DNA from: Bacteroidales bacterium
GTDB lineage: Bacteria; Bacteroidota; Bacteroidia; Bacteroidales; GCA-2748055
Assembly (NCBI GenBank): GCA_023138875.1
Contig: JAGLOO010000026.1
Coordinates: 1 to 44,904, forward strand
Direction of reading: 5' to 3'
DNA length: 44,904 bases
Shown here in pieces: positions 1 to 7,470 of this stretch. Every line of letters begins with the position of its first letter. Position 1 is the first letter of the stretch. A program made the position numbers and the translations under genes. The notes beneath the pieces are model-generated. The model was not told the origin of the DNA. It did no database searches and was given only the letters and a program-made list of their open reading frames with translations.

Positions 1-60
1 CTTACATTTAATTGGGGCTAATATATATGCACATATAATTGCAGCAGTTAGTCGCTTCAT
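1..60 (-). CDS. Start of a secreted or membrane protein (partial)
   Basis: An ATG at 58-60 on the minus strand opens a frame that runs off the window edge. The 20 visible residues begin MKRLTAAIICAYILAP and look like the basic N-region and hydrophobic core of a signal peptide. The rest of the gene lies outside the window, so no function can be given. It points the same way as the LytTR gene upstream of it, with about 146 nt between them. Confidence 0.45.
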   Translation of the reverse strand, partial: MKRLTAAIICAYILAPIKCK

Positions 61-206
61 GATTTTTAGTTTTATCATTTCTGTTTGACAAAACTACGCT
101 TGATGGTTTGTACTGAAAAATTTTAGGGATTAGCACGTAGCAAATAGGGACGTTATCAAAGATTAGGGGCGAAAGGGATAGATTTAGGGATGAATCTAAA
201 CCCTGT
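61..206. other. AT-rich intergenic stretch
   Basis: This stretch separates the LytTR gene from the partial secreted-protein gene. A small inverted repeat (TAGATT at 179-184, AATCTA at 193-198) sits just downstream of the LytTR stop. It is too weak and lacks a T-run, so I do not call it a terminator. No coding potential was seen. Confidence 0.4.
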
Positions 207-1040
207 TTAAATTATTTTATTAAAATCTTTGATGTATTTTTGAGATACCAATGCAGGAGAATCAAGATTTTTAAAGTCTAACTTATAGCCCTGTGAATTT
301 CCTTGTATTTCTTTAATATGGTTTATGTTCACTATAAATGTTCTATGACATTTAATTATAAAATCGAAGTCCCGAATGGTTTCTTCTGCCTTTTTAAGTG
401 AACTTCTAATCATTTGTTTTTTTACAATGTCTTCACTTTCATAATAAACTTCTATGTAGTTATCTGCGGATTTAATTAATATCAATGAGTCCGATTTAAT
501 AATAAGATTATCTTTCTTGTAGTCAGATTCAAAATGAATCAGCTTTTCTTTTTGTTGTTTGCTTTCAATTACCTTTTTATTTAGCTGCTGTGCATATTTC
601 AAATGAGAACGCAGCAATCTCTCCTGATTTATGGTAATAAGAACTGCAACAGGAAGAAGACCGAGCAAAACAATTTTTCCAATATCGAAAAAAGTAATAT
701 CAATTACACCAAACAATTTTGAGTAAAATAAAAAATCGATACTTGAAATTGCCAATAGTATCCATATATTCCAAATAATTTCCCGTTTTATGTTCCATAC
801 GTTGAATATTTTAGGAAATAGACTTGGTAAAACAATCAAGTTTAAACTAAGAACCAAAAATGTAGATGCAGCAATTCCTGTTACTAAATAGAAAATTTCC
901 TTTTTTGAAAAAGAATTAATCTCAATCGGCTGAAAAATCAGCAAAAAAACTAAAACACCTAAGCTGATAAAAAAAATAATCTTAGCATTATGTCTTAAAT
1001 CATCATTAAAAGGGTATGGTTTATTTAAAAATTTCAGCAT
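207..1040 (-). CDS. LytTR-family regulator with N-terminal membrane domain
   Basis: This 277-residue protein starts at an ATG (1038-1040). The first ~140 residues hold four hydrophobic segments (about 22-40, 51-72, 90-106 and 117-137), followed by a charged, probably coiled-coil stretch. From about 170 comes a LytTR DNA-binding domain, with the family hallmarks SADNYIEVYY, IRSSLKKAEE and CHRTFIVNINHI. The family binds direct repeats in promoters. With no receiver domain, this type is thought to sense at the membrane directly; that is family knowledge, not visible here. It stands alone and is AT-rich like its neighbours, unlike the big operon further right. No cognate histidine kinase is adjacent. 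Confidence 0.88.
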   Translation of the reverse strand: MLKFLNKPYPFNDDLRHNAKIIFFISLGVLVFLLIFQPIEINSFSKKEIFYLVTGIAASTFLVLSLNLIVLPSLFPKIFNVWNIKREIIWNIWILLAISSIDFLFYSKLFGVIDITFFDIGKIVLLGLLPVAVLITINQERLLRSHLKYAQQLNKKVIESKQQKEKLIHFESDYKKDNLIIKSDSLILIKSADNYIEVYYESEDIVKKQMIRSSLKKAEETIRDFDFIIKCHRTFIVNINHIKEIQGNSQGYKLDFKNLDSPALVSQKYIKDFNKII

Positions 1041-1109
1041 ATCACATTTTTTTCTCTATTGGCAAATAGTTTACTATTAGCACTTTCCCCGCCATTTGCT
1101 ATATTGCGT

Positions 1110-1123
1110 GTTGAACTAAATCC
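1110..1123 (+). repeat. Left terminal inverted repeat of the IS91-type element
   Basis: The 14 bases GTTGAACTAAATCC here recur exactly as the reverse complement at 3429-3442. They bracket the recombinase and transposase genes. The repeat contains GAAC, a tetranucleotide linked to IS91-family insertion. Confidence 0.65.
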
Positions 1124-1205
1124 CGCTACCGCGGGCTGGCTCTAACTCAAATCTACACAAAATCCATAAATTACTGTTTGATATTCACCTTCAAAACTTT
1201 AAGCT

Positions 1206-2102
1206 ATGAAAAAAAAGGAGTGAGCCCACTATTGTAGATAAAGCCATTCAGACGATCCCCGGCTTTGAGAACGTTTACAAGACCCTTCATCAGCAGGTCA
1301 CTATGCAGGGTCAAGCACGCTTAACAATTACATCCGCAGGATAGCGAGCATCAGCCTTCACTTTCAGCTTTTACCTGAGTATATCTCGGATGATGAATTA
1401 AAAGAATACCTGACCTCTCTGGCCCTGGATAAGAACTCCCCTTCACGCAGCAGCTTCAAGCATATGGTTTATGGCCTTCGTTACTATTTCCGGCACATCG
1501 GAGATAACCATCGAGCCATTAACCTGCCATCGTTGAAAGGGGATACCAAGCTTCCGGTAATCCTAAACCGTAGTGAACTCAAAGAACTATTCCGTGCACC
1601 CACACTGTTGAAGCACAGAATTGTCCTCACGTTGATCTATTCTGCCGGTTTGCGGGGCCAGGAGGTGATCAATCTAAAGCAGTCAGACATCGATTTTGAG
1701 CGCAAGACAATCCATATCCGTCAGAGCAAATACAAGAAGGACCGCATTGTACCCCTGTCGGAGTACATGTCCAGGGGACTGCAGAAATATCTCTCTATAG
1801 AGCACCCACATATCTGGCTGTTTAATGGCAAAGAGGTTGATGGGCGCTACAGTGTTCGTGGTCTGAGCTGGGTAATGCGTGTAGCCCTGAAGAAGACGGG
1901 GATAAAGAAGAAGGTCTGCCTCCATTCACTCCGGCACAGCTACGCGACCCATCTGCTGGAAGAGGGAGTCGATATCGTTACCCTTAAAGAACTACTGGGC
2001 CATTCAGATGTAAGCACCACGATGATCTATCTTCATGTGGCCCGTTGTGCGATTAGCCAGGCACACAGCCCACTGGATACGCTCTATAAGGATGCCTTAT
2101 GA
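1206..2102 (+). pseudogene. Tyrosine recombinase/integrase, frameshifted N-terminus
   Basis: The catalytic part is intact from about 1269 to the TGA at 2100-2102, with an internal ATG at 1464. It shows the expected residues: Arg in SAGLRGQEV, the lysine region SKYKKDRIVPL, HSLRHSYATHLLEEG, GHSDVSTT and the catalytic Tyr in MIYLHV. Upstream, an ATG at 1206 hits a stop after five codons. Removing one A from the A-run at 1209-1216 opens a frame reading IQTIPGFENVYKTLHQQV, and a second shift between about 1300 and 1320 joins it to TLNNYIRRIASISLHF, the SAM-like core-binding domain. So two shifts break the N-terminus. A shortened protein starting at 1464 would lack most of the arm-binding domain. 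Confidence 0.75.
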
Positions 2103-3218
2103 GCCGACCGAAGCACGAGGTAGCTGAGGTCATTGAACGATTTGGCGAAAGGTTCATCGAAAAACACCAGCCCAATGGATATCAGCTCAGGGTTCTGGGG
2201 CATTGGCCAAATGTAGGACCTCCGCCCTGGGCGGTCATAAGTACCGATGTGACCATTGTGGTAGCGATCAGATCAGCTACAATAGCTGTCGCAACCGTCA
2301 CTGTCCAAAGTGTCAGGGATCCAACCAGGCGTTCTGGGTCGAGGATCGAATAAATAATGCCTACCCAGTCAGTCATTATCATATTGTCTTTACCATACCT
2401 GAGGCACTCCATGGTATCTGTATGCTGGATAGCAAATGGTTTTACAAGCATCTGTTTGCTGCTGTGTGGGACACATTGCGCTCTTTTGGCTATACCCATT
2501 ACTCCATAGAGAGCGGGGCCATCTGTGTTCTTCATACCTGGGGGCAGAACCTGAGCCTGCATCCACACATCCATTGCCTTGTTCCCTCGTTAGGGTACAC
2601 CCTGAGAGGAAAAATGAAACATATCAGGAAACATGGAAAGTATCTGTACCCGATAACCCAGTTAAGCAAAAAGTTCCAGGGCAAGTTCATGGCAGAGATA
2701 AAGGGTCAGCTTATCAAGGGCGGGTTATTATCCAAGTACCGATCATCGATTAAAAAGGCATGGAGTACCCCTGGGTGGTTCACTGTGAGCCATCACTGGG
2801 CAAGCCTGAACATGTGGTGGGTTACCTGGGACAATATATCCACCGGGTAGCTATCAGCAACCACCGTATTGTTGAAGTGAATGACCAGCAGGTTCGCTTT
2901 ATGCTCAAAGACAACCGGGATCAGGGTAAGGTAAAAACAACTACCCTTACCGGAGAAGAGTTCTTACGCCGGTTTTGTCTGCACATCTTGCCATCGAGGT
3001 TTGTTAAGATACGATACTACGGAATCTATAGTACACGCTTTAGAACCACCATCCTGAATGACAAGCAGAAGATGGTCATTAAGGCTTTGGAAACCGTCAT
3101 TGAGAGAATCTTCCGCCTGACAGGCATTGATGTTCTCCTGTGTCCCGGTTGCTACGGTGCCGCGTATTCGTCCACCACCGGTTCATGTTCTAATGGTAAC
3201 AAATTAATGATCAAGTGA
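2099..3218 (+). pseudogene. IS91-family HUH transposase, multiply frameshifted
   Basis: The ATG at 2099 overlaps the recombinase stop (ATGA). Three or four frames are needed to read the protein. EVAEVIERFGERFIEKHQP lies in frame 2 up to about 2200. A zinc-ribbon (CDHCG, CRNRHCPKC) and the HUH motif HPHIHCLVP lie in frame 1 to about 2760. GKPEHVVGYLGQYIHRVAIS, with the IS91 catalytic Tyr region, lies in frame 0. The usual C-terminal PRIR-type motif (TVPRIRPPPVHVLMVTN) appears only after a further shift near 3141, ending at 3207. The family nicks DNA for rolling-circle transposition; this copy cannot make a full protein without corrections. Confidence 0.85.
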
Positions 3219-3551
3219 TAACACCTGCACAAGCGGGCAGGGATTGGATTGCCATTGATAAAGAAAAACACCTGCAAAACCGTGCCATGTTGCCAGGAAG
3301 TGGAATATTTACCTGATTGAAAGCTAAATGAAATGATCATTTTCAATAACAATACCAGCTCTTTGAAGAAATCGTTCAGAAAACACCCCAGATAAAAATT
3401 ATGCAATCCCCATAGAAGCGCTACTCCTGGATTTAGTTCAACCGGGGCTTCATTACTGGGCCCTTCGCACCGTATGAAGCCCTATGTATTGTATGCCGTT
3501 ATTCCTTTTTTTAAATGACAGTAAATTACTTATTACATTATATTTATTGCT
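3219..3551. other. Non-coding right end of the IS91-type element and flank
   Basis: No ORF of note lies in this 333-nt stretch. It holds the right inverted repeat at 3429-3442. The sequence from 3443 to 3551 is flank that becomes AT-rich toward the ferric-reductase-like gene. Confidence 0.5.
3429..3442 (-). repeat. Right terminal inverted repeat of the IS91-type element
   Basis: GGATTTAGTTCAAC is the exact reverse complement of 1110-1123. It lies about 210 nt past the transposase end and so probably marks the origin end of the element. Confidence 0.65.
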
Positions 3552-4853
3552 TTACCTGAAAGCAAATTCTTCATCATAAATATCATCTCTTTTCACTCCC
3601 TTTTCAGAAAGTTGCTTGATGATACTCTTTTTTAATGTTCCCGGGCCACAAATAAGGTAACCCTTATCCTTAAATTCGCTTATTCCAAATTGATCAGCAG
3701 TTAGAAATCCACTATCATTAGAAGACCAAATAATGAATTGAAAGTTTGGGTTTTCATTAGCAATCGAAGTTAATTCTTCCGAATATTTTGCTTCCTCTTT
3801 ATTTATTACAGACCAAATTAGCTTAACCTTATGAGTGTAAATATCTTTAGAAAGAGAAAAAAATGGTGTGATACCAATACCTCCAGCTATCCAAATTTGC
3901 TCTTTCTCTTTTGCATACCTCGAAGAGAAAAGTCCAAATGGACCTTCAATTTTTGCAGCAGCCCCTTCTTTCAAATTCTCTGTTATTTTATTTGTGTAAT
4001 CTCCAAGCCCTTTAACAGTTACTCTAATCTCATCATTTAAATGATGGCTACTAATAGTAAATGGATGTTGCTCCCGTTTACTTAATGATGGAAAAGTAAA
4101 GAAAGCAAATTGCCCTGCTTTAAATTTTAATTTTATACCTGTGGCATTAAGATATATTTCTGTAATGCCATTTCCTAAATTATTGACAGAACTAACGACA
4201 TAGTCCAATTTCTTATTAAAAACTCCATAAAAAAAGGCTTTGTAAAACCATGCTCCGACTCCAATAATTGCCATACCAAAAACATATGTTCTTACCAACG
4301 GAAGTTCCTTTATTAAACTATGAACCATTGCGCCATGTATCACTGCCAGAATATAAAATGGTCCCATTAATTTATGGAAGTTTATCCATTTGTGATAAGG
4401 AATTTTCTTTTTGAAAACAGGTGTGGCAGATATAATAACTCCAACAAGTATCAAAATAAGTGCACATAAACCAAGTGGTTTTCCGATATTGAATGCAACT
4501 AAATCTTTTGGTACTACAATAAAGTGGGCAATGAGTAAAACGACAGCAATAACTCCAGCCCGCCTATGTATCATGTACATTTTGTCTAATCCACCAAATA
4601 TTTTTTCAATCCATCGAGCCCTTGTTGCCATTAAAAAATTTATTGCAAAAACAGTTACGACCCAAGAAGATAATACTTCTCCTAATATCCTATGAACATT
4701 CAACCATGGTTGATTTGTCAACTCACCAAAAAACAATGTGTCTGATTTTACTTCCATAAAGGTTCCGTTATAGAAATAAAGTGCAACTACCCAAATAATA
4801 AAGTGAATCCCGATGATTAAAGGGAAATATAACTCTTGTTTAAGTATTCTCAT
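3552..4853 (-). CDS. Ferric-reductase-like transmembrane flavocytochrome
   Basis: The longest frame reaches 4892 but opens with TTG; the ATG at 4851-4853 gives 433 residues and is my choice. The N-terminal half has about six membrane helices with histidines placed for two b hemes (MIHRRAGV, LIAHFIVV, FHKLMGPFYILAVIHG). The C-terminal half is a ferredoxin-NADP-reductase-type module: the FAD motif HPFTISS, the nucleotide-binding GGIGITPF and a late CGPG. The family passes electrons from NAD(P)H through FAD and heme across the membrane to metals or oxygen; the acceptor here is unknown. It sits about 110 nt downstream of the SDR gene, on the same strand, and may be co-transcribed with it. Confidence 0.88.
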   Translation of the reverse strand: MRILKQELYFPLIIGIHFIIWVVALYFYNGTFMEVKSDTLFFGELTNQPWLNVHRILGEVLSSWVVTVFAINFLMATRARWIEKIFGGLDKMYMIHRRAGVIAVVLLIAHFIVVPKDLVAFNIGKPLGLCALILILVGVIISATPVFKKKIPYHKWINFHKLMGPFYILAVIHGAMVHSLIKELPLVRTYVFGMAIIGVGAWFYKAFFYGVFNKKLDYVVSSVNNLGNGITEIYLNATGIKLKFKAGQFAFFTFPSLSKREQHPFTISSHHLNDEIRVTVKGLGDYTNKITENLKEGAAAKIEGPFGLFSSRYAKEKEQIWIAGGIGITPFFSLSKDIYTHKVKLIWSVINKEEAKYSEELTSIANENPNFQFIIWSSNDSGFLTADQFGISEFKDKGYLICGPGTLKKSIIKQLSEKGVKRDDIYDEEFAFR

Positions 4854-4961
4854 GATTTTTTTTATAGTAATTATTGTTCTATTTACATCCAAAAGACTCC
4901 AGCCTGGAAAGCGGTTTATTAGACGTTCGACATCATGCGTCCCAACGAAATCTGGTCAATC

Positions 4962-5807
4962 TTATTCCATTTTTTGAATGCGTTTATAAAACATCCAATC
5001 CAAAAAACGTTTGGGGAATTTAGCAGCTATAGAAACGCCTTTAGCATCCTTCCCTACAAGGTAATAATGTTTCGGTTTCTTTGTTTTCAATGAAGTTGCT
5101 ACGACTTTTGCCACTTCGTTTGCCGGAATTCTCTCCATTTCAGCAGTTAGTTTATTACCAAATTTAATAAGCGGAGCATATTGCTGAGCGATTTCAGGGT
5201 CGATAGTCTTATGTAACTTATCCTTATATTTCTCCTCTTTATTCCACATTACTGTTTCAACATGACCGGGAACAACTAAAACGACCGACATATCGAACAG
5301 TTTTAATTCAACGCGAAGGGAATCGGTAAACGCACGAACTGCAAATTTTGAAGCTGCATAAATGGATGCTCCGGGAAAGGCTATTATACTCGTGCTGGAA
5401 CCAATATTAACTATTCTTCCTTTACTTTTGCGAAGCATTGGAAGAAATGCCTGAGTCACTGCCATGAGTCCGACAACGTTGATTTCCATAACTTTCCGAA
5501 TTTCCGATACCGGGGTAACCTCCAACGGACCACCTTGTCCAATACCAGCATTATTGATAAGACCAAACACATTGCCGCCTGTTTCTTTTTCGATAACGCT
5601 GGCCGCTGTACTAATCGATTCGGCATCGCAGACGTCAAGAATGATAGGCGTCAGTCGGGCAGATGCTTCCTTCCTTAGATTATCGCCGTCAGCTTGTTTA
5701 CGAACACCAGCGTAAACTTTGAAGCCCATTTTATCAAGATATAGGGCACATGCTTTGCCAATACCACTAGATGTTCCGGTGATTACAACCGCTTTACTGT
5801 TTTCCAT
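4962..5807 (-). CDS. Short-chain dehydrogenase/reductase (SDR)
   Basis: This 281-residue classical SDR has the cofactor motif TGTSSGIG at residues 10-17, NNAGIG near 88 and the catalytic YAASK with an upstream Ser (IGSSTS). The ATG at 5805-5807 is preceded by AAGGAG (5815-5820, minus strand) with 7 nt spacing, a rare strong ribosome site for this region. Such enzymes oxidise or reduce alcohol/keto groups with NAD(P)(H); the substrate cannot be told from sequence. The AraC gene upstream on the same strand is a plausible regulator by position only. Confidence 0.9.
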   Translation of the reverse strand: MENSKAVVITGTSSGIGKACALYLDKMGFKVYAGVRKQADGDNLRKEASARLTPIILDVCDAESISTAASVIEKETGGNVFGLINNAGIGQGGPLEVTPVSEIRKVMEINVVGLMAVTQAFLPMLRKSKGRIVNIGSSTSIIAFPGASIYAASKFAVRAFTDSLRVELKLFDMSVVLVVPGHVETVMWNKEEKYKDKLHKTIDPEIAQQYAPLIKFGNKLTAEMERIPANEVAKVVATSLKTKKPKHYYLVGKDAKGVSIAAKFPKRFLDWMFYKRIQKME

Positions 5808-5933
5808 TTTACCACTCCTTTTTAGCTTTTTGTTTTTTTACGTCTAAACTGAATGCTATTTAATAAGCAATTTTAATATTCATCAATCTATTATCAATAA
5901 TACTTTTTCAAGATTTTTTTTAATCATTTTTAA

Positions 5934-5949
5934 CCGACATGGATGTCGG
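5934..5949. promoter_or_regulatory. Perfect palindrome, candidate operator
   Basis: CCGACAT, two bases, ATGTCGG: a 7-bp inverted repeat about 130 nt upstream of the SDR start and 12 nt past the stop of the small lipoprotein ORF. No T-run follows it on the minus strand, so a terminator is unlikely. A related half-site (ACCGACATTAAACGG) occurs near 6886 upstream of the AraC gene. It could bind a dimeric regulator, perhaps the AraC protein; this is inference. Confidence 0.4.
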
Positions 5950-5961
5950 CTATTTTACCAT

Positions 5962-6051
5962 CTATTTCTTACCCACAAAGGGGCGGGGCAATGGCACTTT
6001 ACATGCAAATAATAGGAATCCAATCACAACAAAACTTAATATTTTATTCAT
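5962..6051 (-). CDS. Tiny putative lipoprotein (29 residues)
   Basis: An ATG at 6049-6051 opens a 29-codon frame ending at TAG 5962-5964. It begins MNKILSFVVIGFLLFAC, a short basic start, a hydrophobic core and a lipobox-like LFAC, followed by only a dozen residues (KVPLPRPFVGKK). It lies between the AraC and SDR genes on the same strand, about 28 nt after the AraC stop. It could be a real small lipoprotein, a remnant of a larger one, or chance; the signal-peptide pattern favours translation but does not prove it. Confidence 0.35.
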   Translation of the reverse strand: MNKILSFVVIGFLLFACKVPLPRPFVGKK

Positions 6052-6079
6052 GAAGTATAGTTTTAAATTTGAGGCAAAA

Positions 6080-6847
6080 CTATTTCTTCTGAATCAGTTT
6101 TAATTGTATAAATCGGTCATTTTGGTTCTCGTATAGTTCTTTAGGGGTTTTTCCTGTGTGCTTTTTAACTTCCCTAATAAAATGTGCTTGGTCGTAATAA
6201 CCATCATCTGGAAAGAACCTGCCTTCTTGTATTTGTTTGTAAGCAGTGTAGCACTTCTGGATATTTAGATAGGTTTTAAGGGAAACACCAAGGTATTTAT
6301 TCAGGTAACGGTTAATTTGTCGATTGCTCCAATTGATTTGATTGGAAACTTCTTCTGCCGAAATATAACCATTCATCAAATATAGCAATTGAGATAGCTG
6401 AAGTTTTTTAGGCTGTATTTTTTTTTGATTTATGTTCTTGAATAATTTTAATTCTATTTGCTTAACAAATTCCTGAAAATTACCCAGTATAACATCTCTA
6501 ATATTCCAGAAGCTTAATTGCAAATCCTTATGAGAGAGAATTAAAGGAGCTATCTCCTTCTGAAATATGTATTCAGGTGCAAGAATTTTGAATTTAATTC
6601 CGTACATTGAAGTATGTGCAGGAATTGCTATTTCGACTTCTTTGGTCCACAATCCCGTTAGAAAATAGCTTGTTATATTAGCTCCCCGAAATTCAATAAT
6701 TATTTTGAAAAAGCTATCTGGGATAATAGTCACTCTCTTAACCTGATTTGTAAGGTTCTGATGTGCCCAATAGGAATCTACCAATTCTTCTAATCCTTTT
6801 GCAGGACTTAAATGGCTAAACTTTATATTACCTTCATTTCGTATCAT
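6080..6847 (-). CDS. AraC-family transcriptional regulator
   Basis: This 255-residue protein has an N-terminal sensing half of the type often placed before AraC domains in Bacteroidota (FSHLSPAKGLEELVDSYWAH near the start, TIIPDSFFKIIIEF near 40-55). The C-terminal HTH_18-type domain shows ISAEEVSNQINWSNRQINR as the first helix-turn-helix and FFPDDGYYDQAHFIREVKKH followed by TGKTPKELYE as the second. The ATG is at 6845-6847. It is followed on the same strand by the small lipoprotein ORF, the SDR and the flavocytochrome, which it may control. The inducer is unknown. Confidence 0.88.
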   Translation of the reverse strand: MIRNEGNIKFSHLSPAKGLEELVDSYWAHQNLTNQVKRVTIIPDSFFKIIIEFRGANITSYFLTGLWTKEVEIAIPAHTSMYGIKFKILAPEYIFQKEIAPLILSHKDLQLSFWNIRDVILGNFQEFVKQIELKLFKNINQKKIQPKKLQLSQLLYLMNGYISAEEVSNQINWSNRQINRYLNKYLGVSLKTYLNIQKCYTAYKQIQEGRFFPDDGYYDQAHFIREVKKHTGKTPKELYENQNDRFIQLKLIQKK

Positions 6848-6982
6848 TTATTCTAATGGCATACAACGGTTTCGGTATGATTAGTACCGACATTAAACGG
6901 CAGTTTTTGGGTTTAGGTTATAGTTAATAATTTCGTTATATATCTTTCTAAATGGCTGATTAGGTATTAATTATAACGCTTG
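6848..6982. other. AT-rich spacer with inverted motifs
   Basis: No gene is seen. The stretch begins with GCATACAACGG and ends with TTATAACGCTTGTTACC, imperfectly complementary ends that recall recombination-site (attC-like) spacers seen around accessory genes. The match is loose and I do not call an integron site. Confidence 0.25.
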
Positions 6983-7306
6983 TTACCTGCCTGTGCTTTT
7001 ATTATTTTCCCTTAACGTCAAAGTATCAAGTTTTAAGTTGTCATTAAACTTGTCAAGTTCCACACTTATTATCAAAGTATCATTGTCAATTTCAAAATTA
7101 AATTTGTCATTGACGATTTCTATTTTGTCAATATAGGACTTTGCAATTATAACTGGACAGTCTGTTTCTAAATTCAGTTTAATATAGAAGTTGGGATATA
7201 GTTCAAAGTCAATGATATTACCGAGAACATTAAGTCCTCCTGGGATTTCTTCAATCTCGACAAGTTTTGATAGTATTTTCTTTTCGTATTCGCTAAATTC
7301 TTTCAT
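6983..7306 (-). CDS. Hypothetical protein, 107 residues
   Basis: The ATG is at 7304-7306. The protein is acidic and beta-rich in appearance (alternating hydrophobic residues such as YIDKIEIVNDKFNFEIDNDT), without a signal peptide or membrane helix. I do not recognise a family. The gene is bracketed by a 9-bp inverted repeat: TTACCTGCC at 6983-6991, overlapping its stop codon, and GGCAGGTAA at 7324-7332, 18 nt before its start. It resembles a self-contained mobile-cassette gene by layout only. Confidence 0.6.
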   Translation of the reverse strand: MKEFSEYEKKILSKLVEIEEIPGGLNVLGNIIDFELYPNFYIKLNLETDCPVIIAKSYIDKIEIVNDKFNFEIDNDTLIISVELDKFNDNLKLDTLTLRENNKSTGR

Positions 7307-7470
7307 TTTCTATTTTTTTGCATGGCAGGTAAGGTGTGTTTATTACATCTAATTCAGTGAAATATGTGCACCTTTTACTCCTGTGTTACAGTATTAAGTT
7401 AATTAAATTTAAGCATTATTCCTGGAATCTGGGGTCGCTACATAATAAAGTAACCTGTTCTTTAAAATGG
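7307..7470. other. Intergenic boundary between AT-rich island and the large operon
   Basis: Base composition changes around 7430, from AT-rich accessory DNA to the more GC-balanced operon. No clear terminator for the operon was found; only a 5-bp palindrome (ATTCC A GGAAT near 7420) is visible. Confidence 0.4.

Larger units (their letters stand above)
1110..3442. mobile_element. IS91-type element with tyrosine recombinase
   Basis: A 2.3-kb unit carries a tyrosine recombinase gene followed, with ATGA stop/start overlap, by an IS91-type HUH transposase gene. It is bounded by a perfect 14-bp inverted pair, GTTGAACTAAATCC at 1110-1123 and its reverse complement at 3429-3442. Just inside the left copy is a 5-bp-stem hairpin (1122-1126 with 1131-1135), the sort of structure found at rolling-circle ends. 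I see no target duplication, as expected for IS91. Both genes are frameshifted, so the copy is probably inactive. The exact ends are inferred from the repeat. Confidence 0.7.

Noticed and set aside
2436-2753. Additional plus-strand gene inside the transposase region
   Set aside because: It lies in the wrong frame across the HUH motif, which is read correctly in frame 1; it is a shadow ORF.
7307-7470. Rho-independent terminator at the end of the large operon
   Set aside because: Only a 5-bp palindrome without a T-run is present.
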